Source: Bacteroides sp.
Lineage (GTDB): Bacteria; Bacteroidota; Bacteroidia; Bacteroidales; Bacteroidaceae
DNA length: 64,000 bases
Assembly: GCA_019414665.1 (NCBI GenBank)
Contig: DXLO01000006.1
Coordinates: forward strand, 17,015-81,014
Direction of reading: 5' to 3'
Shown here: positions 33,033-41,163 of the stretch, piece by piece
Position numbering within the stretch: the first letter of the stretch is position 1
Layout of the letters: each line of letters starts with the position of its first letter
Program-made: the position numbers and the translations under genes
Notes under the pieces: generated by a model
What the model saw: only the letters and a program-made list of their open reading frames with translations
Told to the model about the DNA's origin: nothing
Databases searched by the model: none

Positions 33033-34337
33033 CTAAATTCTAGTAATACGTGCGCCAAGCGCATTCAAACGCTGGTCTATATTCTGATATCCCCGGTCTA
33101 TCTGCTCTATATTGTGTATGCGGCTTATACCGTCGGCACTCATTGCCGCTATCAGCAAAGCGATACCGGCACGGATATCGGGTGAAATCATATTTCCGGC
33201 GCGAAGCTGGAAATTACGGTCATGCCCTATCACAACGGCACGATGAGGGTCACATAATATAATCTGTGCTCCCATATCTATGAGCTTGTCCACAAAGAAC
33301 AGGCGGCTTTCAAACATCTTCTGATGAATCAGTACACTGCCTTTCGCCTGTGTAGCCACCACCAGTACCACACTGAGCAAGTCGGGAGTCAGCCCCGGCC
33401 AGGGAGCATCTGCTATGGTCATAATAGAGCCATCAATAAACGATTCGATCTGATAATGTTCCTGCTCGGGGATAAACAGATCATCTCCCCGCTGTTCCAC
33501 TCTGATACCTAAACGACGGAAACTTTCTGGAATAATGCCCAAATTTTCATGCGATACATTCTTAATGGTAAGCTCACTTCCTGTCATAGCTGCCATTCCG
33601 ATAAAACTACCTACTTCAATCATATCAGGCAACACCCGATGCGTACAGCCATGCAGACTTTCCACTCCTTCAATAGTCAGCAAATTAGATGCAATACCGG
33701 AAATCTTCGCCCCCATGCGGTTCAACATACGACAAAGTTGTTGCAGATAAGGTTCACAAGCTGCGTTGTAAATGGTCGTTTTGCCCTTCGCCAGGACAGA
33801 AGCCATCACAATATTAGCCGTACCGGTAACCGAAGCTTCATCCAGCAACATATAAGTACCTTCCAAATGCTCTGCGCAAATACTGAAAACACTTCGTTCC
33901 TCATCATAATTAAAACAGGCTCCCAGTTTCTGAATACCGATAAAGTGAGTGTCCAAACGCCGGCGGCCAATCTTGTCACCGCCCGGTTTTGAAATCAAAG
34001 CCTTTCCAAAACGGGCAACCAACGGACCAACCAACATGACTGATCCACGCAGACTGGAACATTTCTTTAAGAATTCATCACTCTCCAAGTAGTTCAAATC
34101 CACAGTGTCAGCCTTAAATGTATACGAATCAATCCCTGTTTTTGATACCTTGACACCCATATCACGTAACAACTGAATCAGATTGTTCACATCCAGAATG
34201 TCCGGAATATTAGTTACGGTCACTTCTTCCGAGGTCAGCAGAGTGGCACAAAGAATCTGTAACACTTCATTTTTAGCACCTTGCGGGTGTATTTCGCCGT
34301 GCAATTTATGTCCTCCTTCAATTACAAACGAAGCCAT
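33033..34337 (-). CDS. murA: UDP-N-acetylglucosamine 1-carboxyvinyltransferase
   Basis: The 434-residue enzyme transfers enolpyruvate from PEP to UDP-GlcNAc, the committed step of peptidoglycan synthesis. Start: FVIEGGHKLHGEIHPQGAKNE with the substrate-binding Lys/Asn pair. The active-site loop reads KPGGDKIGRRRLDTH, with aspartate (residue 121) where most bacteria have the fosfomycin-reactive cysteine. Such Cys-to-Asp enzymes are known to be active and fosfomycin-insensitive (family knowledge). The GGYQNIDQRL-like end (RGYQNIDQRLNALGA) completes the fold. In an operon with DUF4290 (upstream) and rimM (downstream). Confidence 0.96.
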   Translation of the reverse strand: MASFVIEGGHKLHGEIHPQGAKNEVLQILCATLLTSEEVTVTNIPDILDVNNLIQLLRDMGVKVSKTGIDSYTFKADTVDLNYLESDEFLKKCSSLRGSVMLVGPLVARFGKALISKPGGDKIGRRRLDTHFIGIQKLGACFNYDEERSVFSICAEHLEGTYMLLDEASVTGTANIVMASVLAKGKTTIYNAACEPYLQQLCRMLNRMGAKISGIASNLLTIEGVESLHGCTHRVLPDMIEVGSFIGMAAMTGSELTIKNVSHENLGIIPESFRRLGIRVEQRGDDLFIPEQEHYQIESFIDGSIMTIADAPWPGLTPDLLSVVLVVATQAKGSVLIHQKMFESRLFFVDKLIDMGAQIILCDPHRAVVIGHDRNFQLRAGNMISPDIRAGIALLIAAMSADGISRIHNIEQIDRGYQNIDQRLNALGARITRI

Positions 34338-34355
34338 GGTATCATTTTTTAGGAA

Positions 34356-34982
34356 TTAATATTTCTTTCTTTGGTTGTTGTTTTGTTGCGGTCTGCGCTG
34401 ATTGTTGTTCTGTTGCGGCCTGCGTGGAACATAAACACGTTGCTGTTCATTCAAATGCAGGTCTTCAGGGGTCAGATTAATCATTCCCTTAGAGTAATCG
34501 CGAAGATCATCCAAGATTTTCTGATCCTCCACCCCGTCTTTGTTCCAGTTCAGGAAACATTTCTTCATGTGGTTTGCAATCAGGCTGATCAGCTGCTTCT
34601 TCTCCTCACCTTCCGGATAGTCCACTGCCTTTTTAATCATGTTCTCCAAAATACGTCCATAATGACGGTAACGGATTCCATTATGCGGATAAGGCAACAT
34701 ATCGGGTTTCACCTCCAGGCTTTCTTTCTTCACAATTTCATACGGATAATCGATATCCAGCTTGAAATCGGCCATAATAGCCAAATGATCCCATAATTTA
34801 TGTTTGAAATCGGGCACATCCCGCAAATGCGGAAACATACCGCCCATAATGTTGATAATCGTATTCGCACAACGTTGGCGCTCAGCTCTGTCCTCGATGG
34901 TCAAGGCGTGGTCTACCATGTTCTGCACACTTCTGCCATATTCAGGAAGGGGTAAAGTTCGTTGTTGAGTATTATACTCCAT
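34356..34982 (-). CDS. DUF4290 protein with Q/N/R-rich tail
   Basis: This 208-residue cytoplasmic protein belongs to DUF4290, a family found in Bacteroidetes next to murA. The body (about 1-180) is helical and starts MEYNTQQRTLPLPEYGRSVQ. The tail from about residue 185 is low-complexity: RRPQQNNNQ occurs twice in succession, followed by basic residues. The function is unknown. The 18-bp gap to murA implies co-transcription. The tail may bind RNA or nucleic acid (weak inference from composition). Confidence 0.85.
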   Translation of the reverse strand: MEYNTQQRTLPLPEYGRSVQNMVDHALTIEDRAERQRCANTIINIMGGMFPHLRDVPDFKHKLWDHLAIMADFKLDIDYPYEIVKKESLEVKPDMLPYPHNGIRYRHYGRILENMIKKAVDYPEGEEKKQLISLIANHMKKCFLNWNKDGVEDQKILDDLRDYSKGMINLTPEDLHLNEQQRVYVPRRPQQNNNQRRPQQNNNQRKKY

Positions 34983-35028
34983 ATATATTTAAAATTTATG
35001 ATTTATGCACTGATTTGTTCATCGGCTG

Positions 35029-35718
35029 TTACAAAAGCTTTTTGGGTTTGGAAGCTACAAACTCTTTCAAATAGAAAGGCTCAAAATAAGCCACATCCTT
35101 AAAGTTCTGCCTTACCATTTCCTTTTCTGCCAATGGGAACATCCATTTACCTAACGGACGGATGTCATCAATAAAATGAGCATTGGGATGAGTAATCTGC
35201 CCACGGCATTTGGCTGCACCGTTACCAAAAAAATAGACCGGATGTTCATTCAGGAACTCCAAATAGGAATGCTCATCAACAATATCGGCGGCTATTTCCC
35301 TTTTCACGCCCAATGCGCGATCATAAACAGCTGCATAGACTTCCATGCGACGTGCGTCTATCATAGGACAGAGCAAGGCATCCTCAGGCAAATCATGATG
35401 TAACAACACCGGCACACACAACACCTCCAATGTCGGCAGACCGATAAGTGGCAAATTACGTCCATAGCAAATACCCTTCGCCATAGAAACACCAATACGC
35501 AGCCCTGTGTACGAGCCGGGCCCGCAACTCACAGCCACTGCATCCAACGGCATACCATGACTGTCGACAAAAGATAAAGCCTCATCTACAAATACGCCCA
35601 GCTGCACGGCGTGTGAAGGTCCTTTCAAATCCTCTTTGGAGAACACCGCCAATCCATCCTCACTGACGGCAACAGAGCAGGCCTCTGTTGAAGTTTCAAT
35701 ATGCAAAATACACGACAT
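35029..35718 (-). CDS. tsaB: tRNA threonylcarbamoyladenosine biosynthesis protein TsaB
   Basis: The 229-residue ASKHA-fold protein pairs with TsaD and TsaE in making the t6A37 modification of ANN-decoding tRNAs. The start CILHIETSTEACSVAVSEDG contains the nucleotide-fold loop. The family motif SCGPGSYTGLRIGVSMAKG lies at about 64-82. It begins its own transcript and is followed by the DUF4290-murA group. Confidence 0.95.
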   Translation of the reverse strand: MSCILHIETSTEACSVAVSEDGLAVFSKEDLKGPSHAVQLGVFVDEALSFVDSHGMPLDAVAVSCGPGSYTGLRIGVSMAKGICYGRNLPLIGLPTLEVLCVPVLLHHDLPEDALLCPMIDARRMEVYAAVYDRALGVKREIAADIVDEHSYLEFLNEHPVYFFGNGAAKCRGQITHPNAHFIDDIRPLGKWMFPLAEKEMVRQNFKDVAYFEPFYLKEFVASKPKKLL

Positions 35719-35745
35719 AATGCTCTACTTATATAATATAATCTG

Positions 35746-35795
35746 CAAATATACACTTTTATTTATACTTCATTTCCATAAAAAGATTACTTTTG
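35746..35795. promoter_or_regulatory. Divergent promoters of tsaB and yicC
   Basis: Minus-strand TATATTTG at 35746-35753 serves tsaB. Plus-strand TACTTTTG at 35788-35795 serves yicC and overlaps the in-frame TTG at 35793, which excludes that TTG as the yicC start. Confidence 0.6.
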
Positions 35796-35813
35796 CAAAA
35801 AAACATATTAGTT

Positions 35814-36689
35814 ATGATACAGTCAATGACCGGATACGGTAAAGCAACCGCTATATTCGGAGAAAAAAAAATTAACGTAGAGATCAAGTCTTTAAATAGT
35901 AAAGCAATGGACTTGTCTACACGGATCGCTCCTTTATACCGTGAAAAAGAAATGGAAATCCGCAATATGATTTCCAAATCATTGGAACGCGGTAAAGTTG
36001 ATTTCAGCCTGTGGATAGAGAAAGACGTTTCGGATACAGCCACTCCCATTAACGCCGCCCTTGTAGAAAACTACTACAATCAGATAAAATCTATTTCCGA
36101 AATGACCCATATACCAATGCCCGAAGATTGGTTTGCAACCCTTCTACGAATGCCTGACGTACTGACCAAAGCCGATGTACAAGAACTTTCGGAAGACGAA
36201 TGGGAGGTAGTCCGCCGGGTAGTGGAAGAGGCCATCAACCATTTGGTAGATTTCCGCAAACAGGAAGGAACCGCCTTGGAAAAGAAATTCAACGAAAAGA
36301 TTGACAACATCGAGCGTTTGTTAAAGTCCATCGAACCCTACGAAACAGAGCGTGTAGCCAAGATACGTGAACGCATTACAGATGCTTTGGAAAAGACCAT
36401 CAGTGTGGATTATGATAAAAACCGCCTGGAGCAAGAATTGATTTATTACATTGAAAAATTAGATATTAACGAAGAGAAACAACGACTGAGCAATCACTTG
36501 AGATATTTCCGTGAAACCATGGCAGGCGGTCATGGACAAGGAAAAAAACTTGGTTTCATAGCACAGGAAATGGGACGCGAAATCAATACGACTGGCAGCA
36601 AATCCAATCATGCCGAAATGCAAAACATCGTAGTGCAGATGAAGGACGAACTGGAACAAATCAAAGAACAGGTGTTAAATGTAATGTAA
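35814..36689 (+). CDS. yicC: YicC family endoribonuclease-like protein
   Basis: Start ATG 35814 gives 291 residues beginning MIQSMTGYGKATAIFGEKK, the family signature. The long middle helices carry conserved acidic residues. The C-terminal motif is GKKLGFIAQEMGREINTTGSKS, typical of DUF1732. E. coli YicC is reported to be an RNase that affects small-RNA stability. Here it heads the operon yicC-gmk-small protein-nadD; yicC beside gmk is a common arrangement. Confidence 0.93.
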   Translation: MIQSMTGYGKATAIFGEKKINVEIKSLNSKAMDLSTRIAPLYREKEMEIRNMISKSLERGKVDFSLWIEKDVSDTATPINAALVENYYNQIKSISEMTHIPMPEDWFATLLRMPDVLTKADVQELSEDEWEVVRRVVEEAINHLVDFRKQEGTALEKKFNEKIDNIERLLKSIEPYETERVAKIRERITDALEKTISVDYDKNRLEQELIYYIEKLDINEEKQRLSNHLRYFRETMAGGHGQGKKLGFIAQEMGREINTTGSKSNHAEMQNIVVQMKDELEQIKEQVLNVM

Positions 36690-36735
36690 CCGGTTCACAT
36701 ACCGGACACCATTCTCATAAGCAAAGAATCAAGAT

Positions 36736-37305
36736 ATGGCAACAGGAAAACTTATCATTTTTTCAGCCCCCTCGGGTTCAGGCAAATCAACCATTATCAA
36801 CTATCTGTTGACACAAAACCTGAACCTGTCTTTCTCTATTTCTGCCACCAGCCGCCCTCCTCGCGGAAAAGAACGGCATGGTGTGGAATATTTCTTCCTA
36901 TCTCCTGAGGAATTCAGACAACGCATTGCCAATAATGAGTTTCTGGAATACGAAGAAGTATACGAAAACCGTTTCTACGGAACCTTGAAAGCACAAGTGG
37001 AAAAACAATTGGAAGCCGGACAAAATGTGATTTTTGACGTAGATGTGGTAGGCGGATGTAATATCAAAAAATATTATGGCAGCCGCGCATTGTCTGTTTT
37101 CATTCAACCACCCAGTGTAGAAGAACTCCGTAAACGCCTGCAAGGCCGTGGTACTGATGCCCCCGAAGTGATTGAAAGCCGAATCGCAAAAGCAGAATTC
37201 GAATTGGGGTTCGCCGATAAATTCGATACCGTGATAGTAAATGACGATTTGGAGAAGGCAAAGGCGGAAGCACTGAAAGTTATTAGAAACTTTATTGAAC
37301 AATAA
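36736..37305 (+). CDS. gmk: Guanylate kinase
   Basis: The 189-residue enzyme phosphorylates GMP to GDP. The P-loop is FSAPSGSGKSTIINYLL (about 8-24), the GMP-binding region is SATSRPPRGKERHGVEYFF, and the nucleoside-sensing part is ENRFYGTLK. It lies 46 bp after yicC and 4 bp before the small-protein ATG. Confidence 0.96.
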   Translation: MATGKLIIFSAPSGSGKSTIINYLLTQNLNLSFSISATSRPPRGKERHGVEYFFLSPEEFRQRIANNEFLEYEEVYENRFYGTLKAQVEKQLEAGQNVIFDVDVVGGCNIKKYYGSRALSVFIQPPSVEELRKRLQGRGTDAPEVIESRIAKAEFELGFADKFDTVIVNDDLEKAKAEALKVIRNFIEQ

Positions 37306-37309
37306 GACG

Positions 37310-37492
37310 ATGATCAAAGATCCGAAAAAACTGGCCCAAAGAATGTCGATACTTTGTATCCTCATTGGTTTTATAGCTTTGGCTGTAGGCATCATTGCAA
37401 TGGCAATGGAGCAATACATTATTGCCATAGCAATGGGTATTGTCACTGTAGGACAAGTATGGAATTACAATAAATGGAAAAGAGTAAGATAA
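37310..37492 (+). CDS. Small two-helix membrane protein (60 aa) between gmk and nadD
   Basis: ATG 37310 gives 60 residues: a basic start (MIKDPKKLAQRM), two hydrophobic helices (SILCILIGFIALAVGIIAMAM and YIIAIAMGIVTVGQVW), and a basic end (NYNKWKRVR). It starts 4 bp after gmk ends and overlaps nadD by 19 bp in another frame, so translation is likely coupled. The position and composition argue it is a real gene. No function is known to me. Confidence 0.7.
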   Translation: MIKDPKKLAQRMSILCILIGFIALAVGIIAMAMEQYIIAIAMGIVTVGQVWNYNKWKRVR

Positions 37493-38046
37493 AGACTGGT
37501 ATTTTCGGCGGTTCATTCAATCCTATCCACATGGGCCATCTGGCACTTGCCAATTATTTATGTGAATATAATGGACTGGATGAAATATGGTTTCTCGTCT
37601 CTCCTCACAATCCATTAAAGCAACAAACGGATTTATGGGATGATAATCTGCGATTGGAACTGGTAAAACTGGCCATTGCGGATTATCCCAAATTCCGGGC
37701 TTCCGACTTCGAATTCCACCTGCCTCGTCCTTCCTATACTATACACACATTGGATGCTTTACACAAAGCCTATCCCAACCGGGAATTCACCCTTATCATT
37801 GGGGCGGACAACTGGCTTCTATTCCCCCGTTGGTACAAAGCAGAGGAGATTTTAAAGAATCATCATGTAATGATCTATCCCCGTCCGAATTTCACTATTG
37901 ATCCAACAACCCTTCCTCCTTCCGTGCAATTAGCCGATACTCCGTTATTGGAAGTCAGTTCTACTTTTATCAGACAGGCACTGGCGGAAGGACGAGATAT
38001 ACGATATTTCCTGCATCCGGCAGTATATGAACGACTGAAAAAATAA
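37474..38046 (+). CDS. nadD: Nicotinate-nucleotide adenylyltransferase
   Basis: The 190-residue enzyme makes deamido-NAD from nicotinate mononucleotide and ATP. The nucleotidyltransferase loop GIFGGSFNPIHMGHLALA (about residues 9-26) holds the HxGH motif. LIIGADNWLLFPRWYKAEEI and the C-terminal LEVSSTFIRQALAEGRDIRYFL (ISSTxxR motif) are both intact. Last gene of the yicC operon. Confidence 0.95.
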   Translation: MEKSKIKTGIFGGSFNPIHMGHLALANYLCEYNGLDEIWFLVSPHNPLKQQTDLWDDNLRLELVKLAIADYPKFRASDFEFHLPRPSYTIHTLDALHKAYPNREFTLIIGADNWLLFPRWYKAEEILKNHHVMIYPRPNFTIDPTTLPPSVQLADTPLLEVSSTFIRQALAEGRDIRYFLHPAVYERLKK

Positions 38047-38050
38047 AAAT

Positions 38051-38082
38051 CCCCGGGAGGATACAATCCAAATTCCCCGGGG
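38051..38082 (+). terminator. nadD operon terminator
   Basis: CCCCGGGA at 38051-38058 pairs with TCCCCGGGG at 38074-38082 (one bulge). The hairpin begins right after the nadD stop. The sequence afterwards is A-rich rather than T-rich on this strand. Confidence 0.6.
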
Positions 38083-38128
38083 AAAAACACATCAATTATT
38101 TAATCTAAAATTCAAAGGACGCACTCCA

Positions 38129-38599
38129 TTAACGCTTTGCCAGCAGTACCTTACTATTTATCAATCCGTCCAACTCCCAGCCTGTCGTATCCTTTTTATA
38201 TGAGTGCCACGCCAAAAACTTCCCAGCTTCATCTAACGTATATACATATTTCTGCGTAGGGACAAACGCTTTTTTATTTTTATTCCACAAAGAATAATCA
38301 ATATGCGCTTCTGTGTCTGTGTACGTAACTTCCATACAATAATAATTTATCCAATCCGTGCCATTCCATTTCATACTTTTCTTCTCTATGATTTGTCCCT
38401 TATCGTTGTATCTGAACTCAAAACGATACTCCGGAGTCAGGAAAGTACCTTCCTGTTCATAAACGACCTTAGCCGACACCCGACCATTTTCCACCTCTTC
38501 ATTTGTAATCTTCACAGGCTTGGCCGCATTCAATGTTAATACACTTGTCATTGCAAAAAGAACTGCCATCATGGCTTTAGTGAGCATTGTAGTTTTCAT
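38129..38599 (-). CDS. DUF3836-type secreted protein
   Basis: The 156-residue protein has a signal peptide (to about LNAA, residue 26) and a beta-rich mature domain with repeats resembling YD/RHS-like strands (FEFRYNDKGQIIEKKSMKW, YVYTLDEAGKFLAWHSYKK). I recognise this as DUF3836, a Bacteroides family of unknown role, usually in several paralogues. Probably periplasmic or exported. The 227-bp upstream gap holds no other gene and no clear TAnnTTTG box. Confidence 0.75.
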   Translation of the reverse strand: MKTTMLTKAMMAVLFAMTSVLTLNAAKPVKITNEEVENGRVSAKVVYEQEGTFLTPEYRFEFRYNDKGQIIEKKSMKWNGTDWINYYCMEVTYTDTEAHIDYSLWNKNKKAFVPTQKYVYTLDEAGKFLAWHSYKKDTTGWELDGLINSKVLLAKR

Positions 38600-38779
38600 A
38601 ATGTCTTATTTTTAATGTTTATAATTCGTGTTTATTTGTGTCTTTATTTATAAGACGCAAATGACTCTCAAAACGTTGCAACATGATCCGTTTTTTTTCT
38701 TGAGTCGCTTCACTTTATAAAGTGCAAAGTACATGCCATGGAATTAATCCACTAAGTATCAACAAGTAAACATAAAAAA

Positions 38780-38801
38780 GGGTGTCCGATTATGGACACC
38801 C
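38780..38801 (-). terminator. Terminator of the phosphoesterase gene
   Basis: GGGTGTCC (38780-38787) and GGACACCC (38794-38801) form a perfect 8-bp stem with a 6-nt loop. Six T follow on the minus strand. It lies 26 bp after the stop. Confidence 0.85.
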
Positions 38802-38826
38802 TGTACATTATTAACGGACAAACAGT

Positions 38827-39666
38827 CTATTCTTTCTGCTTTTCAACACGATGCAAGACTACCAGAACAACTTCGCTGGGAGTAAATAAACGGACGTCAA
38901 CGCGCGAAGTACCCAATCCATTGGTTATAATAATCGGAGTACCTTTGCTATTCTCTTTCCAACCAGTCAGAAAACGGTTTCCATAAATAGAGTGCTTTAC
39001 CGGAGAATATTTTTTAAACAAGCTCACCTGCCCACCATGAGTATGCCCCGCTAACACCAAATTGGCATTCGACACATCGGTATCTTCTGCATAATCGGGA
39101 GTATGCGTGAGCAATATAATAAAATCATCCGCCGGAAAATGCTGGGATGGAGAGTCACCATTCTTTTTTAAATCAAACGGATTGCGTACACCGCTCACTA
39201 TAATATACTGACCATCTTTCATCAGCTTATAGCTTTTATGTTCCATCAACCGCACATGATTCTTTTGCATGGCCTCCACCACTTCGGAATAACAATAGCC
39301 ATAATCATGATTTCCCATCACAGCAAATGTTCCGTAAGGCGTATAAACTCTGCTCAAGGCGGTGAACAAAGTATCCAGATTTCCACCTTTCTTGCCACGA
39401 TAATCTCCACCCAACAGCAAGACATCGGCATGCATTGACTTTAATGCCCGCACCGCGCTGTTCAATTCACTCCTCTTAAAGCGACTCTCATAATGAAAAT
39501 CCGAAGCAAACCCTATCCGAAAACCGTCAAAAGCGGGTGGAATATCATAACTATAAAAATCATATTGCTTCACACGCCCTACCCCCGGAAACTCGGACAA
39601 AGTAGCTGTGGCGCAAGAAGACAAAAGAATAACCGCTAAAAGCAAAAAAAGAAACTGTTTCTTCAT
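38827..39666 (-). CDS. Metallophosphoesterase, calcineurin-like (YkuE/YaeI type), lipoprotein
   Basis: The 279-residue protein has a lipobox (LLSSC, Cys about 18), so it is an envelope enzyme. The full metallophosphoesterase set is present: ASDFHYE (DxH, about 54-60), LLLGGDYRG, VMGNHDYG (GNHD), THTPD-type H, and LVLAGHTHGGQ. The relatives YkuE and YaeI act in the envelope, with UDP-diacylglucosamine hydrolase-like or lipid-linked substrates proposed, but the substrate here is undefined. Confidence 0.9.
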   Translation of the reverse strand: MKKQFLFLLLAVILLSSCATATLSEFPGVGRVKQYDFYSYDIPPAFDGFRIGFASDFHYESRFKRSELNSAVRALKSMHADVLLLGGDYRGKKGGNLDTLFTALSRVYTPYGTFAVMGNHDYGYCYSEVVEAMQKNHVRLMEHKSYKLMKDGQYIIVSGVRNPFDLKKNGDSPSQHFPADDFIILLTHTPDYAEDTDVSNANLVLAGHTHGGQVSLFKKYSPVKHSIYGNRFLTGWKENSKGTPIIITNGLGTSRVDVRLFTPSEVVLVVLHRVEKQKE

Positions 39667-39685
39667 AATCCTTTCTATTTGGAGA

Positions 39686-39716
39686 CAAAGATACAGAATT
39701 AATTGTTTTATCTTTG
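39686..39716. promoter_or_regulatory. Closely packed divergent promoters (phosphoesterase / menA)
   Basis: Minus-strand TATCTTTG at 39686-39693 and plus-strand TATCTTTG at 39709-39716 are separated by only 15 bp, so each -33 region falls on the other promoter. They probably compete for polymerase. Confidence 0.6.
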
Positions 39717-39739
39717 CACAACCTTAATTATAAATAGAA

Positions 39740-40630
39740 ATGGAAATTGTTCAAGTTAACTCAATAAAAGCATGGCTTCTAGCCGCCCGCCCTAAAACAT
39801 TGGCAGGAGCCGCCACTCCGGTTTTACTGGGATGTGCCTTGGCCTATGCAGACAGCTGCTTCCAAATGACACCAGCATTGCTTTGCTTTGCCTTCGCTTT
39901 TCTGATGCAGATAGACGCCAACTTCATTAATGATTACTTTGATTACCTGAAAGGCAGTGACCGTGAAGACCGTTTGGGTCCTGAACGTGCCTGCGCGCAA
40001 GGATGGATCACACTGAACGCCATGAGAAAGGGAATCGCCCTGACCACAGCAACAGCTTGTTTAGCAGGGTTATGCCTATTAGCTTATGGAGGGATTGAAA
40101 TGATTCCAGTAGGAATTTTATGTGTTTTATTCGCTTTTCTTTATACAGCAGGACCTTATCCGCTAGCTTATCACGGATGGGGAGACATACTTGTCATTGT
40201 CTTTTTCGGATTTGTACCGGTAGGCTGCACTTACTATGTGATGTGCCGTGACTGGACTTGGAATGTGACACTCGCCTCTCTAGCTTGCGGACTGATTATA
40301 GATACCTTGTTGATGGTGAATAATTACCGTGACCGCGATCAGGATGCAAAAAGCGGAAAGAAAACAATCGTAGTACGCTGGGGAGCCAATGCAGGGCAAC
40401 AATTATACTTATTTTTGGGATTGGCTGCCGCATGGCTTTGTTTATTGTTTATCCCGACCGGGCACATTTGGGCTGCATTATTACCCCAAATTTATCTGTT
40501 ACCTCACTTCATGGCATGGCAAAGAATGGTAAAAATCAACAGGGGAAAAGAATTAAACAGCATATTGGGAGAAACCTCCCGCAATATGCTGCTATTCGGC
40601 GTATTACTAGCATTCGGCCTTATCCTATAA
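39740..40630 (+). CDS. menA: 1,4-Dihydroxy-2-naphthoate polyprenyltransferase
   Basis: The 296-residue membrane enzyme attaches the prenyl tail in menaquinone synthesis. The UbiA-family prenyl-diphosphate-binding motif NFINDYFDYLKGSDREDR (about 62-79) and the second acidic motif MVNNYRDRDQDAKSGKKT (about 190-207) are intact. The start WLLAARPKTLAGAATPVLLG is typical of MenA. About eight membrane helices. Menaquinone is the anaerobic quinone in Bacteroides. Single gene here. Confidence 0.94.
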   Translation: MEIVQVNSIKAWLLAARPKTLAGAATPVLLGCALAYADSCFQMTPALLCFAFAFLMQIDANFINDYFDYLKGSDREDRLGPERACAQGWITLNAMRKGIALTTATACLAGLCLLAYGGIEMIPVGILCVLFAFLYTAGPYPLAYHGWGDILVIVFFGFVPVGCTYYVMCRDWTWNVTLASLACGLIIDTLLMVNNYRDRDQDAKSGKKTIVVRWGANAGQQLYLFLGLAAAWLCLLFIPTGHIWAALLPQIYLLPHFMAWQRMVKINRGKELNSILGETSRNMLLFGVLLAFGLIL

Positions 40631-40631
40631 T

Positions 40632-40657
40632 CTTCCAGCAAGATCTTGCCAGAAGAT
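40632..40657. terminator. Imperfect dyad between menA and ispF
   Basis: TCTTCCAGCAAGA (40632-40644) is complementary to TCTTGCCAGAAGA (40645-40657) with two mismatched positions and no loop space. It lies between convergent stops. A weak terminator or a protein site; evidence is limited to symmetry and position. Confidence 0.4.
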
Positions 40658-40680
40658 ATTTCCCAATAAAGCGCAACAAA

Positions 40681-41163
40681 TCATTCCGCTTTCTCTATCA
40701 ATACAGTGGCATAAGCGGAAATGCCCTCCTCCCTGCCCGTAAATCCCAGTTTCTCTGTAGTGGTAGCCTTTACGGAAACATCATCCACATCAATCCTCAT
40801 CAAATGAGCAAGTACCAACTGCATTTCCGGAATCCGCGCTTTCAATTTAGGACGTTCAGCACAAATCGTTGCGTCCACATTACCTACTTTATATCCTTTT
40901 GCAGCAATCAGGTCCACCGTTTCAGCCAATAAAATCTTGCTATCAATATTCTTGAATTCACCCGCAGTATCAGGAAAATGATAACCTATATCACGCATAT
41001 TGGCAGCTCCCAGCAAAGCGTCACAAATGGCATGAATCAACACATCGGCATCCGAGTGTCCCAATAGCCCCAATTCATGTTCAAATTTTATTCCTCCAAG
41101 CCATAGTTCACGACCGGTTACCAGTTGGTGCACATCGAATCCAAATCCTACTCTTATTTTCAT
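40681..41163 (-). CDS. ispF: 2-C-methyl-D-erythritol 2,4-cyclodiphosphate synthase
   Basis: The 160-residue MEP-pathway enzyme forms the cyclic diphosphate. The zinc-site signature GFGFDVHQLVTGRELWLGG (about 6-24) and GHSDADVLIHAICDALLGAA (about 36-55) are intact. The trimer-interface end TTEKLGFTGREEGISAYATVLI is also present. Its ATG overlaps the FAH-family stop (ATGA), so it is translationally coupled in a rex-FAH-ispF operon. Confidence 0.96.
   Translation of the reverse strand: MKIRVGFGFDVHQLVTGRELWLGGIKFEHELGLLGHSDADVLIHAICDALLGAANMRDIGYHFPDTAGEFKNIDSKILLAETVDLIAAKGYKVGNVDATICAERPKLKARIPEMQLVLAHLMRIDVDDVSVKATTTEKLGFTGREEGISAYATVLIEKAE

Noticed and set aside
38600..38826. Small RNA or gene in the DUF3836-phosphoesterase gap
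   Set aside because: Only the phosphoesterase terminator is convincing. No TAnnTTTG box or open frame was found.
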